Below, in pieces: positions 15,199-24,270 of a stretch of 64,000 bases of DNA. Below the pieces are notes generated by a model. It ran no database searches. It had not been told where the DNA came from and saw only the letters and a list, made by a program, of their open reading frames with translations. The position numbers and the translations under genes are program-made. Position 1 is the stretch's first letter; each line of letters opens with the position of its first letter. Source of the DNA: CAXBOO01 sp963977425 (GTDB lineage Bacteria > Bacteroidota > Bacteroidia > Flavobacteriales_D > Luteibaculaceae); assembly GCA_963977425.1 (NCBI GenBank), contig CAXBOO010000001.1:473354-537353 (forward strand), in the 5' to 3' direction.

Positions 15199-17608
15199 TA
15201 TCCAATTGATTGGTTAGATTCTTAATGATTTTAGCCATTGCTTTGTCTATCTGAGCGTCTTCAAGCGTTTTGTTCTCATCTCTGAAGACCATATAAATAG
15301 CATACGATTTCTTTCCTTCTGGAAGTTTTTTGCCTTCGTAAAGATCAAACAAGCCGATGCTTTTTAGCATGCTTTTTTCACTGCTCTTTACTATCTGCTC
15401 AACTTCCATGTAACTCTTGTCTGTGGCAATTAAGAAAGATAAATCACGGCGAACTTCAGGGAATTTAGGTAAGTCGTTGATGACTGTTTTTTGATTTTTA
15501 TAAACGTCGAAAAGGTTGATTAAATCAAACTCTGCAGCAAATACTTCTTGGTTGATATCGCAAGCTTTTAGTCCTTTTTCTTGTACAGCACCTAAGGTTA
15601 AAATCGTTTTCTTTTGGCAGCTATAGGTAATGCAATATCCAAACTCAGGGCTGTTGCCTTCTTTGCATTTTATTACTGCACCTGGAAGCAACATGTTCAA
15701 AAGATTGTCAACCGATGTTTTTAAATCAAAATATGAAACACTTCTTTCAGTTCCTGACCAATGTTTGCCATTTATTTTCCCTGTACTAACAATGCAAAGT
15801 CTTTCTCCTTCAGAGTATGTTTCGCCTTTGAAATACGTGCGCCCAAATTCGAAAATTTTGAGGTCTTTGCGTTGACGGTTTACATTGTGCTGTACGTTTT
15901 TAATCAATCCACCAATTAGATTTTGGCGCATGATGTCTAAATCTTGACTCAAAGGATTCAACATTTTTACAGCTTTATCGCTATTGAAGTTGAATAAACC
16001 TTCGTGCTTTTCAGAACTCAATGAATTGTTCATTGCCTCTTGGTATCCATTGGCTACCAAAGCTCTAGAAATAGCATTCACCATGTGGTCTTTGCTAATA
16101 CGAGGGCTGTCGGCAATAGAAATGCTCAATTTACTAGGTATCTCAACCGAATTGAAACCTTTCAGTCTCAAAATTTCTTCGGCAACATCGGCCTGACGTT
16201 GTACATCAACTCGATAGTTCGGAACGCGCAATTTCCATAGATCTGATGCTGCATCTACTTCAATATCCAGTGAGGTAAGGCACAGTTCAATGTCGTTGTT
16301 GCTCAACTGTAAACCAAGTAGTTCATTGGCTTTAAAAGGCGAGAAATCAAAATCGAAATGTGTTTCGCTGATGCTGTTGTCGTCTACTATATCGTAGATT
16401 TTTGCATCAGGACACAATTCTTTCAATAATTTTAAAGTGTATAGTATCGCATCTACGGTAATGTGAGGATCGATACCTCTTTCAAAGCGGTATGAAGCAT
16501 CGGTATTCAATGCATGTCGCTTGGCGCTTTTTCTAATACTTACCGGGTTGAAATAAGCAGATTCTAAGAAGATGGAAGTTGTAGAATCGCTGACACCAGA
16601 TTGTAAACCACCAAAAACACCTGCAATGCACATCGGTGCAATGGAGTTGCATATCATCAAATCGTCAGTATGCAATGTTCTTTCTTCACCATCCAGTGTT
16701 GTGAATTTTGAAGAGAATCCGTCAGATACAATGATTTTATTATCAGTAACCTTTGCCATGTCAAAAGCGTGCAAGGGTTGACCAATACTATGGCATACAT
16801 AATTGGTTAAATCTACCAAGTTGTTTTTTGGTGTAATACCTATACTCAATAAAGCGTTTTTAAGCCACGATGGACTTTCTTCCACTTTTAGGTTTTCTAT
16901 AACGACACCAGCATAGCGATTGCAACGTTCAGGCGATTTAATTTCAATAGAAACAGGCGATTTTCCAGCTGATTGGTATTCGAATTTTGCGTCGAATAAA
17001 ACACTTCCTTTAAGTTGCTCTCTTACGTTTTTAGCGGCTACAATATCACGCGCTACACCAAAGTGAGAAATGGCATCGGCTCTATTGGGGGTTAGCCCTA
17101 TTTCAAAAACAAAATCACTTTCAATATCGAAATATTCAGCGGCAGGCATTCCAACAGGCGTGTCAGAAGGCAAAACCATAATGCCATCGTGAGATTGCCC
17201 CATTCCGATTTCATCTTCAGCACAAATCATCCCTTCAGATGGTTCTCCTCTAAGTTTCGATTTTTTGATGGTTATTTCCGCACCGTCAGAAAAGGTTAAT
17301 TGCGCACCAACGGTAGCAACGATTACCTTTTGGCCTTTGTCTACGTTGGCTGCACCACAAACAATATCCAAAGGAGTGTCGGTACCGATGTTGACTTTGG
17401 TACATCTTAATCTATCGGCATTCGGGTGTTGCCAGATATCTTCTACATGCCCAACAACCAGGCCTTTAAGTCCACCTTTTACACTTTCAATTTCTTCAAG
17501 ACCTTCTACTTCTAAACCAATATCGGTTAGCAAATCAGAAATGTTTTCTGGAGTATCTATGTATGTTTTTGGAAGAAACTGCTGTAACCAGTTGTAAGAT
17601 ATTTTCAT
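15182..17608 (-). CDS. pheT: Phenylalanine-tRNA ligase beta subunit
   Basis: Beta chain of the (alpha-beta)2 PheRS, 808 residues, the usual bacterial length. Domains in order: N-terminal MKISYNWLQQFL, an EMAP-like tRNA-binding domain (about 43-150, with VVGHVEDIWQHPNADRLR and DIVCGAANV), B3/B4 editing domain with RFERGIDPH, B5 domain with LRVPNYRVDVQRQADVAEEI, catalytic-like core, and C-terminal FDX-ACB anticodon-binding domain (LPKFPEVRRDLSF ... RDENKTLEDAQIDKAM). pheS is not adjacent. A perfect TAACTTTG -7 box on the minus strand lies 34 nt upstream. Confidence 0.97.
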   Translation of the reverse strand: MKISYNWLQQFLPKTYIDTPENISDLLTDIGLEVEGLEEIESVKGGLKGLVVGHVEDIWQHPNADRLRCTKVNIGTDTPLDIVCGAANVDKGQKVIVATVGAQLTFSDGAEITIKKSKLRGEPSEGMICAEDEIGMGQSHDGIMVLPSDTPVGMPAAEYFDIESDFVFEIGLTPNRADAISHFGVARDIVAAKNVREQLKGSVLFDAKFEYQSAGKSPVSIEIKSPERCNRYAGVVIENLKVEESPSWLKNALLSIGITPKNNLVDLTNYVCHSIGQPLHAFDMAKVTDNKIIVSDGFSSKFTTLDGEERTLHTDDLMICNSIAPMCIAGVFGGLQSGVSDSTTSIFLESAYFNPVSIRKSAKRHALNTDASYRFERGIDPHITVDAILYTLKLLKELCPDAKIYDIVDDNSISETHFDFDFSPFKANELLGLQLSNNDIELCLTSLDIEVDAASDLWKLRVPNYRVDVQRQADVAEEILRLKGFNSVEIPSKLSISIADSPRISKDHMVNAISRALVANGYQEAMNNSLSSEKHEGLFNFNSDKAVKMLNPLSQDLDIMRQNLIGGLIKNVQHNVNRQRKDLKIFEFGRTYFKGETYSEGERLCIVSTGKINGKHWSGTERSVSYFDLKTSVDNLLNMLLPGAVIKCKEGNSPEFGYCITYSCQKKTILTLGAVQEKGLKACDINQEVFAAEFDLINLFDVYKNQKTVINDLPKFPEVRRDLSFLIATDKSYMEVEQIVKSSEKSMLKSIGLFDLYEGKKLPEGKKSYAIYMVFRDENKTLEDAQIDKAMAKIIKNLTNQLDIEIRQ

Positions 17609-17642
17609 GTACTAGAATGTTGTAATCAGTGGGCGTAATGGA

Positions 17643-17650
17643 CAAAGTTA
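17643..17650 (-). promoter_or_regulatory. -7 box of pheT promoter
   Basis: TAACTTTG on the minus strand, a perfect match to TAnnTTTG, 34 nt before the pheT ATG. No TTG stands at the expected -33 spacing. Confidence 0.5.
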
Positions 17651-17799
17651 CACGAATTAGATTTCTGATTACATCTTGATATAAAAAGATTGTGGAGGCT
17701 CAATTTCTTGAGATTGAAAGTGTTGATTTTTGAGTAATAAAAACTCTTCAATTCATGAAGTATTGGTTAGTGGAATTGAAACTCATGTATATTTACGAG

Positions 17800-18348
17800 A
17801 TGTACAAAACCGTAGCGCAATCGCAAACAACCATTGTTGAACTTATGACACCCAATTATGCCAATTTTGGCGGAAAAATTCATGGTGGACATTTGTTGTC
17901 TTTAATTGATAAGGTGGCCTATGTTTGTGCTGCGAAACATGCCGAAAACTATTGTGTAACCGTGGCTGTGGATACGGTCGAGTTCCATCATCCCGTTAAT
18001 GTTGGCGAATTATTGCACTTGCATGCTTCGGTAAATTATGTCGGTAAAAGTTCTTTGGTTATTGGCATAAAAATAGTAGCCGAAAACATCAAAAACAAAA
18101 CGGTAGTACACACCAACTCGTGTTATGTTACGATGGTATCGGTGGATGAAAACGGCCAATCCAAACCCGTGTATGGATTGAGCTTAGAAAACCCGACTGA
18201 AGTACGACGGTTTATAGAAGCTAAAAAGAGAAAAGAAGCAAAAAAAGAATTTAAAAAACAGTTTGCTGCCGAAAGAGAAACTTTGCAACGGCTAGATAAA
18301 ATGGATACCGAAGGCTATCTTAAAAACGAAAATTGCGAACAAATATAA
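17800..18348 (+). CDS. Hotdog-fold acyl-CoA thioesterase
   Basis: Cytosolic acyl-CoA hydrolase of the YciA/ACOT hotdog family. The signature region reads PNYANFGGKIHGGHLLSLIDKVAYVCA, corresponding to the family's N-x-x-G-x-x-x-GG-x-LL-x-x-D helix, followed by CVTVAVDTVEFHHPVNVGELL (family T...D.v.F..p...Gd.l). A lysine/glutamate-rich C-terminal extension (about 45 residues) is added. Three in-frame ATGs (17755, 17785, 17800) are possible; 17800 gives the usual N-terminus MYKTVAQSQTTIVELM (182 aa), while 17755 would give 197 aa. Divergent from pheT. Confidence 0.88.
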   Translation: MYKTVAQSQTTIVELMTPNYANFGGKIHGGHLLSLIDKVAYVCAAKHAENYCVTVAVDTVEFHHPVNVGELLHLHASVNYVGKSSLVIGIKIVAENIKNKTVVHTNSCYVTMVSVDENGQSKPVYGLSLENPTEVRRFIEAKKRKEAKKEFKKQFAAERETLQRLDKMDTEGYLKNENCEQI

Positions 18349-18360
18349 ATTTGGTAAGAA

Positions 18361-18552
18361 TTATTTGCCACTTGGTTTTTTCTTGATGGTGCCCGTTTTT
18401 TTATCAAACCCATAAGGACAATGTTTGCAACCACTTTTGCAACAGTACCCCCTTTTTTTATGGTATTGCTCGGTAAATACTATGTAACCTTCAGGGCTTT
18501 TGTAGTAATCTCCTTTCTCTAACTTTGGCTTACCGAAATATCCGTCGTCCAT
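18361..18552 (-). CDS. DUF5522 family small cysteine-rich protein
   Basis: A 63-residue protein of the DUF5522 family. The pattern GYIVFTEQYHKKRGYCC followed by KSGCKHCPYGF is the family hallmark; four cysteines (CC...C..C) could bind a metal, but this is inference. The basic C-terminal tail is KKTGTIKKKPSGK. The ATG at 18552 is chosen over an upstream in-frame start at 18645 because the family starts shortly before the EGYIVFT segment. The start codon overlaps the start of the divergent PLP enzyme gene (shared CATG). Confidence 0.8.
   Translation of the reverse strand: MDDGYFGKPKLEKGDYYKSPEGYIVFTEQYHKKRGYCCKSGCKHCPYGFDKKTGTIKKKPSGK
18500..18527 (+). promoter_or_regulatory. Promoter of PLP-enzyme gene inside DUF5522 gene
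   Basis: TTG at 18500-18502 and TAACTTTG at 18520-18527 with 17 nt between them, ending 23 nt before the ATG at 18551. It lies entirely within the antisense DUF5522 coding region. On the other strand TTAGTTTG (18565-18572) is a possible box for DUF5522. Confidence 0.5.
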
Positions 18553-19471
18553 GACGCAAATATCCAAACTAAATTTCAATAATCTCGAGGCTTTTTTTTC
18601 AAAGGCTTCTGAATTGACTCTTTGCCAATTCGAATGGAAAACCATTGAACATCGCTTTTATATACTTCGCGAAGATTTGTTGCACCCAGCCTTAAGTGGG
18701 AATAAATTCAGGAAATTGTTTGGTTGGTTAAAACAATACAAATTGGGCAATTATTCGGGTGTAGAAAGCATGGGAGGGACACACTCCAACCACTTGTCGG
18801 CATTATCGTATGCTTGTATTGTGCTTCAAATTCCGTGTAAAATATTTGTGCCTATTGGCTCGAAAAGCCCATTGATGGATAAACTGAAGCAGACAAAAAT
18901 TGAAATTTCTGAAGTTTCGAGAGAAGCATTTCGAAATTTGCGTGAAAAAAACGAATCTGAATCAAATGGAACTTTGTGGGTGTCAGAAGGAGGGAAAGGA
19001 GAGCCTTCAAAAATCGGGTTCAAAGCAGTAGCTCAACAAATTATTGACGCCAAGTTAAATGCAGTTGTTTCTGCCGGAACGGGAAGTACCGCTATGGCAT
19101 TGGCTTCGTTTGGGGTGAGGACTACCGCATTGTTAGCAGTGAAAGATGCTAGTGTAGCAGCGAAATTGGAGCAAAATAATATTGACGTTTACCCTACTTA
19201 TTCCATTTCTAAATTCGGGAAACTGGACGCCGAAGCGTTGGCTTTAGCAAATACGTTTTACGATCAAACAGGTATTCTTCTAGATCCAATTTATCAGCCA
19301 AAGGGGTTGTTGATGTTATGCGAAGAGAATGCGTTGAATGAAAACACGGTATTTATTCATACTGGTGGTTTACAAGGTTGGATGGGATATCAGGACGAAT
19401 TGGAGGTGAATTTTCCTGAAAAGAAAAAAAAAGAGATTTACGCCAATTTTGATGCTATTTTTACCTCGTAA
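18551..19471 (+). CDS. PLP-dependent ACC deaminase / D-cysteine desulfhydrase family protein
   Basis: Fold-type II PLP enzyme of 306 residues. Motifs: LREDLLHPALSGNKFRKL with PLP lysine K52, GGTHSNHLSALSYAC (cofactor/substrate loop with SNH), and AGTGSTAMAL (phosphate-binding loop). This is the family containing 1-aminocyclopropane-1-carboxylate deaminase and D-cysteine desulfhydrase; substrate specificity cannot be fixed here. ATG at 18551 overlaps the start codon of the divergent DUF5522 gene; an in-frame TTG at 18614 is an alternative, but a promoter box 23 nt before 18551 supports the ATG. The next gene starts 3 nt after its stop. Confidence 0.87.
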   Translation: MTQISKLNFNNLEAFFSKASELTLCQFEWKTIEHRFYILREDLLHPALSGNKFRKLFGWLKQYKLGNYSGVESMGGTHSNHLSALSYACIVLQIPCKIFVPIGSKSPLMDKLKQTKIEISEVSREAFRNLREKNESESNGTLWVSEGGKGEPSKIGFKAVAQQIIDAKLNAVVSAGTGSTAMALASFGVRTTALLAVKDASVAAKLEQNNIDVYPTYSISKFGKLDAEALALANTFYDQTGILLDPIYQPKGLLMLCEENALNENTVFIHTGGLQGWMGYQDELEVNFPEKKKKEIYANFDAIFTS

Positions 19472-19474
19472 ATT

Positions 19475-20455
19475 ATGCCAGTGAAGTTTTCTGCTCAAAA
19501 ATTAGTCCTTTCAATACTATCCATCTTCGTGTTAGTGAGTGCCTCGGCTCAAAAAATAACCACAGCCGAGTATATACAACAATGGGCACCAACGGCAGTT
19601 AGCAACATGGACCAATATGGCGTTCCTGCCAGTATTATTTTGGCTCAAGGGCTTTTGGAAAGCGGTGTCGGAAACAGCGAATTGGCCAGAAATGGAAACA
19701 ATCACTTTGGTATAAAATGCCATGGTTGGTCAGGGAAAAAGATATACCACGACGACGATAAAAAGGGCGAATGTTTTAGAAAATACCCAACGGCGCAAAA
19801 CAGTTTCGACGACCATGTGAAGTTTTTAAGTGGAAGTAAGCGCTATGCGAGCTTATTTGACCTTAAGAAGGACGATTACAAACGTTGGGCCAAAGGTTTG
19901 AAAGCAGCTGGCTATGCTACCAATCCTAAGTACCCTCAATTGCTTATCAATATTATTGAAGAAAACAATTTGTCTATCTACGACAATCCGAAAACACGAC
20001 CAGATATGGATGCCGTGGTAAAGCATGATGATGTAGATGAAGTTGTTGCAGATAATGATGACGATACTGAAGATAATTCGAAATCAAAACCTCAAGTTAC
20101 CAGCAATACGGGATACCCCGTAAAAATATCCGACAACAATATTAAATATGTTGTAGCTCGCGGTGGAGAAGAAATGCGCCCTTTGGCTGATGCTTTGTTG
20201 TTGAACGAGTGGCAGTTGAAAAAATACAACGACTTGACTGTTGACTATAAATTTTCAGAAGGTGAGCGTGTATACATTCAGCCTAAGCGCCGAAAGTCTA
20301 AAACTGAGAAAATAAAGATAAAAGAGGCTAGTACTTTACGCGAAGTATCTCAAGTTTTTGGGGTGAAAATGAAGCATCTTAAAAAATACAATCCCAACCT
20401 ATCAGAAGATGGTACGTTGCCAGCCGGAGAAATTGTTTGGTTGCAAAAGCATTGA
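19475..20455 (+). CDS. Secreted glucosaminidase (GH73) with LysM-like repeats
   Basis: Peptidoglycan hydrolase of 326 residues. Signal peptide ending ...SASA-QK, then an N-acetylglucosaminidase domain (about 30-165) with catalytic Glu62 in LAQGLLESGVGNSELA and NNHFGIKC, FRKYPT and YATNPKYPQLL, all typical of the FlgJ/GH73 group. An acidic linker (residues about 185-205, many D and E) leads to two LysM-like units (YVVARGGEEMRPLADALLL and STLREVSQVFGVKMKHLKKY) that would bind peptidoglycan. Follows the PLP enzyme by 3 nt; its stop abuts the stop of the convergent gene. Role in cell-wall turnover inferred from the family. Confidence 0.93.
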   Translation: MPVKFSAQKLVLSILSIFVLVSASAQKITTAEYIQQWAPTAVSNMDQYGVPASIILAQGLLESGVGNSELARNGNNHFGIKCHGWSGKKIYHDDDKKGECFRKYPTAQNSFDDHVKFLSGSKRYASLFDLKKDDYKRWAKGLKAAGYATNPKYPQLLINIIEENNLSIYDNPKTRPDMDAVVKHDDVDEVVADNDDDTEDNSKSKPQVTSNTGYPVKISDNNIKYVVARGGEEMRPLADALLLNEWQLKKYNDLTVDYKFSEGERVYIQPKRRKSKTEKIKIKEASTLREVSQVFGVKMKHLKKYNPNLSEDGTLPAGEIVWLQKH

Positions 20456-21196
20456 TTAAAAACTTAGAAATGGATCTTTATCAAGTTTTAAGTCTTGCAT
20501 AGTATTGCCAGCTTCTAAATTTTCAATGTAAATATTGAGTGGACCAAAACGGTGAGTTTGAGCAATTTTTGCTTCACCAGAAATGGTTTTATAGTTTTCC
20601 CATGAAAAACGAATGCCGTTTAAAGGAACCTTAGCTGTCCACATTTGAATACTGGTGGGCAAGTAGTTGTTGTCTAAATACCACAAATAACTATCGCCAG
20701 GAGTTACACCACCCGAGGCATAAGTTATTAATAGGAGTTTGTCTACACCATCTACCACTATTTTTCTTTCAACTCCGGGGTCGAAAAGTTTGTAGGGAGC
20801 TATCAACCAAAATGAGTCGTTGCAAAAATGGCTATATGCTTTCTGTATGATAGCTTCTTTTTTATTGTCTTTGAGATGTTCTTCATCAAATACACGGCTA
20901 GAATCAAGATGATCTAAATGGAGCAATACTTTGTAATCGGAAAAATGGACAATAACTTTCTTTTGCGTTTTGTCCCATACAAATTCATGATCTCTAACGG
21001 TAGACCATCGTAGATATCTGAAATTATCGAAATCGGCTTTTCCTGTAGCCGACTCTATTTTACGAGCAATGGTATTGGCATAGAAATCATTCTTTGCTTC
21101 TGGTAAATCAACCGATAAAATGCTGAACGACATTATGCCAATTACGACAAGCACTAAAAGAATGAAAAAAGACCTAATGATGTATATGCGCTTCAT
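20456..21196 (-). CDS. Conserved hypothetical exported/membrane-anchored protein
   Basis: A 246-residue protein with one N-terminal hydrophobic segment (SFFILLVLVVIGIMSFSILSV), probably an uncleaved anchor or signal peptide. The rest is beta-rich with many aromatics (RYLRWSTVRDHEFVWDKTQKKV, WYLDNNYLPTSIQMW, GIRFSWENYKTISGE), a pattern known from uncharacterised Bacteroidota proteins resembling lipoprotein-carrier (LolA-like) or DUF6503-type folds. No catalytic motif recognised. A GTACTTTG box lies 18 nt before the ATG. Confidence 0.65.
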   Translation of the reverse strand: MKRIYIIRSFFILLVLVVIGIMSFSILSVDLPEAKNDFYANTIARKIESATGKADFDNFRYLRWSTVRDHEFVWDKTQKKVIVHFSDYKVLLHLDHLDSSRVFDEEHLKDNKKEAIIQKAYSHFCNDSFWLIAPYKLFDPGVERKIVVDGVDKLLLITYASGGVTPGDSYLWYLDNNYLPTSIQMWTAKVPLNGIRFSWENYKTISGEAKIAQTHRFGPLNIYIENLEAGNTMQDLKLDKDPFLSF

Positions 21197-21279
21197 AGAG
21201 AAAAAATACTATTGCAAAGTACGTTAAGCTCTATTAGTTGGCTTTCTTTTTCAGATTTTTTTCGATTGTTAGAGCACTG

Positions 21280-22629
21280 TTAAGGTGCAGTAACTTGTTT
21301 TATCCCTTTACTACCACCGAAGGCTAAGTTCATACCAAAAGCTACCGACGCACTTCGTGTACTTTCAGGTGAAAACACACCCAATATATTGTCGGAACTC
21401 ATGAATATTTGGAAGAAACCTAATTTGGCAGCCATTGCTATACCTGGGTTTAAGAATGAGCGGTAAGCAATGGTGTTGCTGAAATTTATTCCGAAGGTTT
21501 TGCCAAATTGCATGCGGTAAAAACCTGTGAAATTAGGACGTACTTTTCTCAAACCTGGAACGTATTCAGATGCCGTAACAGCCCCTATGTAAGCTTTCTC
21601 GTTCAGTTTGTATTCAAAGCTTGCAATCAATCTTGCCGGTAAACCTGTAGTGTAAGAACCTTCTGTTTCTACAGCTTTTATCGCATTGGATAAACTGTCC
21701 AACATATCGGGTTCGTCGGTATGGTTACCATCGGCAAAATCAAAAATGTCTTCGCCTTTGTATTCAAAATCAAAACTGTCATTTTCGTACGATTTGGTGT
21801 TTTGATTCCAAGTAATTGCACCAAGATCGAGCAATGCACCAGTAACCGTCATTTTATCGTTCAACTTGTATGTGAAACCAAAATCAAGACCAATTCCAGT
21901 GTTTTTGAAATCGCCATTCAAAATGCCTTCAAAATCAGTTACATCCAATTCGTCGGTTACGTTAGAACTTCTAAAAGTATAGGCTCCTTGCAATCTTAAT
22001 CCGTAATTTTCTTGATCCGTTGTAAGCGTTAGTTCAGATTTTTCTGTGTGAATATTGGCCAAACCGCTTAAGAATTTCACGCGAGCACCAACTCGTAACT
22101 TGTTGCCAACTTTAACAGAACCAGCAACTCCAAGTTCTGCATAAGTAGTAAGGTTTAAAGAAGTATTTGAAAGATCGGCAGGTCTATCTAAGAAACTTTC
22201 ACCGTTGCCTTCTACCATCAACCTCAATAAATCTTCAGGAAGGTTTAAACTTAAGTTGGTTCGAGAACGCAAGGATACTTGCATGGCAATAGATTTTACT
22301 TTAAAGCCAAATCCAAGCAAGGTCAAGTCCGTTTTAAAAACAAGCTCGTTGTTTTTTCCTAGTTTGTCTACAACGTCTCTTGGGTCTACTTCTACACTGT
22401 TGTCGCTTCCATCGGTATTGATGAATTTCCCTAGTGCAAATCCGCTAAATCCAGCCTCTACAGAACCAGAAATTAGATTCACCGATATGTTAGAAATGGG
22501 CTCGAATGCAGGGTTGTTGAATTGATTTTGGAACACGTTTTCCATCATGTACAACGTGTTGCTGTTTTGGGCAAAAGCAGATCCGCTAACAAGCAAACCG
22601 GCTATGAATAATGCTTTTTTTAATGTCAT
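21280..22629 (-). CDS. DUF5723-like outer-membrane beta-barrel protein
   Basis: A 449-residue protein with signal peptide (ALFIAGLLVSGSAFA, cleaved before QNSNT) and a long beta-barrel pattern ending in ASVAFGMNLAFGG. The N-terminal LYMMENVFQNQFNNPAFEP and later TYAELGVAGSVKVGNKLRVG and ARVKFLSG resemble DUF5723 proteins, a Bacteroidota family with PorV/FadL-like barrels. The upstream lipoprotein gene ends 12 nt before its start, forming a pair. Substrate or partner unknown. Confidence 0.75.
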   Translation of the reverse strand: MTLKKALFIAGLLVSGSAFAQNSNTLYMMENVFQNQFNNPAFEPISNISVNLISGSVEAGFSGFALGKFINTDGSDNSVEVDPRDVVDKLGKNNELVFKTDLTLLGFGFKVKSIAMQVSLRSRTNLSLNLPEDLLRLMVEGNGESFLDRPADLSNTSLNLTTYAELGVAGSVKVGNKLRVGARVKFLSGLANIHTEKSELTLTTDQENYGLRLQGAYTFRSSNVTDELDVTDFEGILNGDFKNTGIGLDFGFTYKLNDKMTVTGALLDLGAITWNQNTKSYENDSFDFEYKGEDIFDFADGNHTDEPDMLDSLSNAIKAVETEGSYTTGLPARLIASFEYKLNEKAYIGAVTASEYVPGLRKVRPNFTGFYRMQFGKTFGINFSNTIAYRSFLNPGIAMAAKLGFFQIFMSSDNILGVFSPESTRSASVAFGMNLAFGGSKGIKQVTAP

Positions 22630-22641
22630 CTTGCTGGAGAG

Positions 22642-24210
22642 TTAGTTGGCGTTAATTCTGGCTTTTACACCAAGTTTTACATCAATGAAATTGTCTAAGA
22701 ATATTCCGACTTCTGATCGGGTGTCAGAACCTGTTGTACCTAATGTGGCTTCCAATCTTAATTTATTGGCTGAAAACAAAAGCTCGAATTCAGATTCGGT
22801 TAAAGTAATATCGCCTGAAGTAATCGTGGGTTGAGTTATTTTGCCAATACCATCAACGGCTGGGGCTTCTAACAACACAATGGGTTGATCTGTAAGTTGA
22901 CCAATATCGTTTCCGTTTTCATCTTCATAGTACACCATGATGTGCACTCCTGCCGGAAAATTGTTTACAATATGGTAGCGAATTCCACCATCTATTACGG
23001 TTTCTTCTAGGGCTGATAAATCTACTTCAACATTGCTGCTCAATACATAATCGCTTACAAACCCTTTCAAAGGAATTTTTGCTTGTAAATCAATAGCTAT
23101 TCGGTCGTTCGCACTAAGTGTGTAACGTTGGTTGGCAACAGCTTGTGTTTGTGCACCTAAGCCAAAACGGATGAGTTTTTCATTAGGACTGAGTACATCG
23201 GTAATATTGGAGTTGTTTTTGTCGATCAACAAATTGGTTTCGCTTGGCTGATTGCTTGTTCCGCCAATTACATTGAATGGATTTGGGAAATTGTTGAGCA
23301 ATAAATCGGTTTGTTGATTGGTAACGGCATCCAATACGGATAGTTCGTTGATGGTAAATTGGTAAGGAAGCTCGGTACCGTTGTAAATATTGATCAATGC
23401 TTGTGGATCAGAAAAACCGAAATCGATATTGAAATTAGAAGCATTTCTGAAGAGCTTAAGTAAAACAGAGTCTTCGGGTATTGTAACGCCTATATTGCCT
23501 GGATTAAATACTACGTTTTCCAGTAAAATGTTGTTGAAGTCGAAATTTAAAGTCACCGCATCGTTTTGATTTATAGGTGCTCCATTGGTTTTAACTTTTA
23601 GAGTGTACGAAAGAGCTGCTTTGTTAGGCTGGCTATTGTCTTCAAATGACAATTCTGAATTAGAAAAATTTTGTTGGTCGGTATCACTTCCAAAAATAGG
23701 TGTGTTGATAGAAGCAGTGTATGCCGTTTGATTTTTAGTAAGCTTGTTTAGGCTGAATTCTATTTCTATTTCGTGATTGAAAGTAGAACTTGCAGAAACA
23801 ATGATGTCTAATGTAGAGAAATTAGCTTCATATAAATCTATAGGTAAACCAACAGGTATAACTAAGTTACCACTAATAGATAGCTCTCCTCCGGGTGTTG
23901 TCGATGAGACATCGCTTCCGAAAGGTATGCTGGTGCTAAAAGAAATGTTTGCAGGGTTATAAATGTCACTCAATCCAAAATCCAAATCATCGTTGGAATA
24001 GTTTAGTGCCAATAATTGGGTAACAGGATCTACAATGATCAAATCGCTGGTATCGGTTCTAGCCAGCAAATCTTGCATAGACAAAGTGCTGTTAACCAAA
24101 GGTGCAGCAATGGTTGGAGTGTAGTTGGCAATTTTAGGTTCCTTTATACAGGCTATGCTCATTGCAAGACCTGTAAAGGCTATGAATTTCAAAAAGGAAG
24201 GCTTAAACAT
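22642..24210 (-). CDS. Large exported lipoprotein of unknown function
   Basis: A 522-residue protein with lipoprotein signal (FIAFTGLAMSIAC, lipobox SIA-C at about residue 21). The mature chain is rich in Asn, Thr, Asp and beta-strand patterns (STIGF-like repeats, LNFDFNNILLENVVFNPGNIGV), without a recognised domain. It precedes the DUF5723-like barrel gene by 12 nt; both are probably cotranscribed, suggesting an outer-membrane lipoprotein/barrel pair. GTTACTTTAG, a -7-like box, lies 21 nt before the ATG. Confidence 0.7.
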   Translation of the reverse strand: MFKPSFLKFIAFTGLAMSIACIKEPKIANYTPTIAAPLVNSTLSMQDLLARTDTSDLIIVDPVTQLLALNYSNDDLDFGLSDIYNPANISFSTSIPFGSDVSSTTPGGELSISGNLVIPVGLPIDLYEANFSTLDIIVSASSTFNHEIEIEFSLNKLTKNQTAYTASINTPIFGSDTDQQNFSNSELSFEDNSQPNKAALSYTLKVKTNGAPINQNDAVTLNFDFNNILLENVVFNPGNIGVTIPEDSVLLKLFRNASNFNIDFGFSDPQALINIYNGTELPYQFTINELSVLDAVTNQQTDLLLNNFPNPFNVIGGTSNQPSETNLLIDKNNSNITDVLSPNEKLIRFGLGAQTQAVANQRYTLSANDRIAIDLQAKIPLKGFVSDYVLSSNVEVDLSALEETVIDGGIRYHIVNNFPAGVHIMVYYEDENGNDIGQLTDQPIVLLEAPAVDGIGKITQPTITSGDITLTESEFELLFSANKLRLEATLGTTGSDTRSEVGIFLDNFIDVKLGVKARINAN

Positions 24211-24270
24211 GTAGTGCTTTTTTGATACCGACTAAAGTAACACTTTTACTTGTTCAATCTTGCTTGTAGC

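Noticed and set aside
17693..17721. Imperfect inverted repeat CAATTTCTTGAGATTG upstream of the thioesterase
   Set aside because: Two mismatches in the arms and no link to a regulator; could be chance.
17755..17799. Extra 15 N-terminal residues of the thioesterase
   Set aside because: Possible but unlike the family; three ATGs compete and the third gives the best fit. Left as an alternative.
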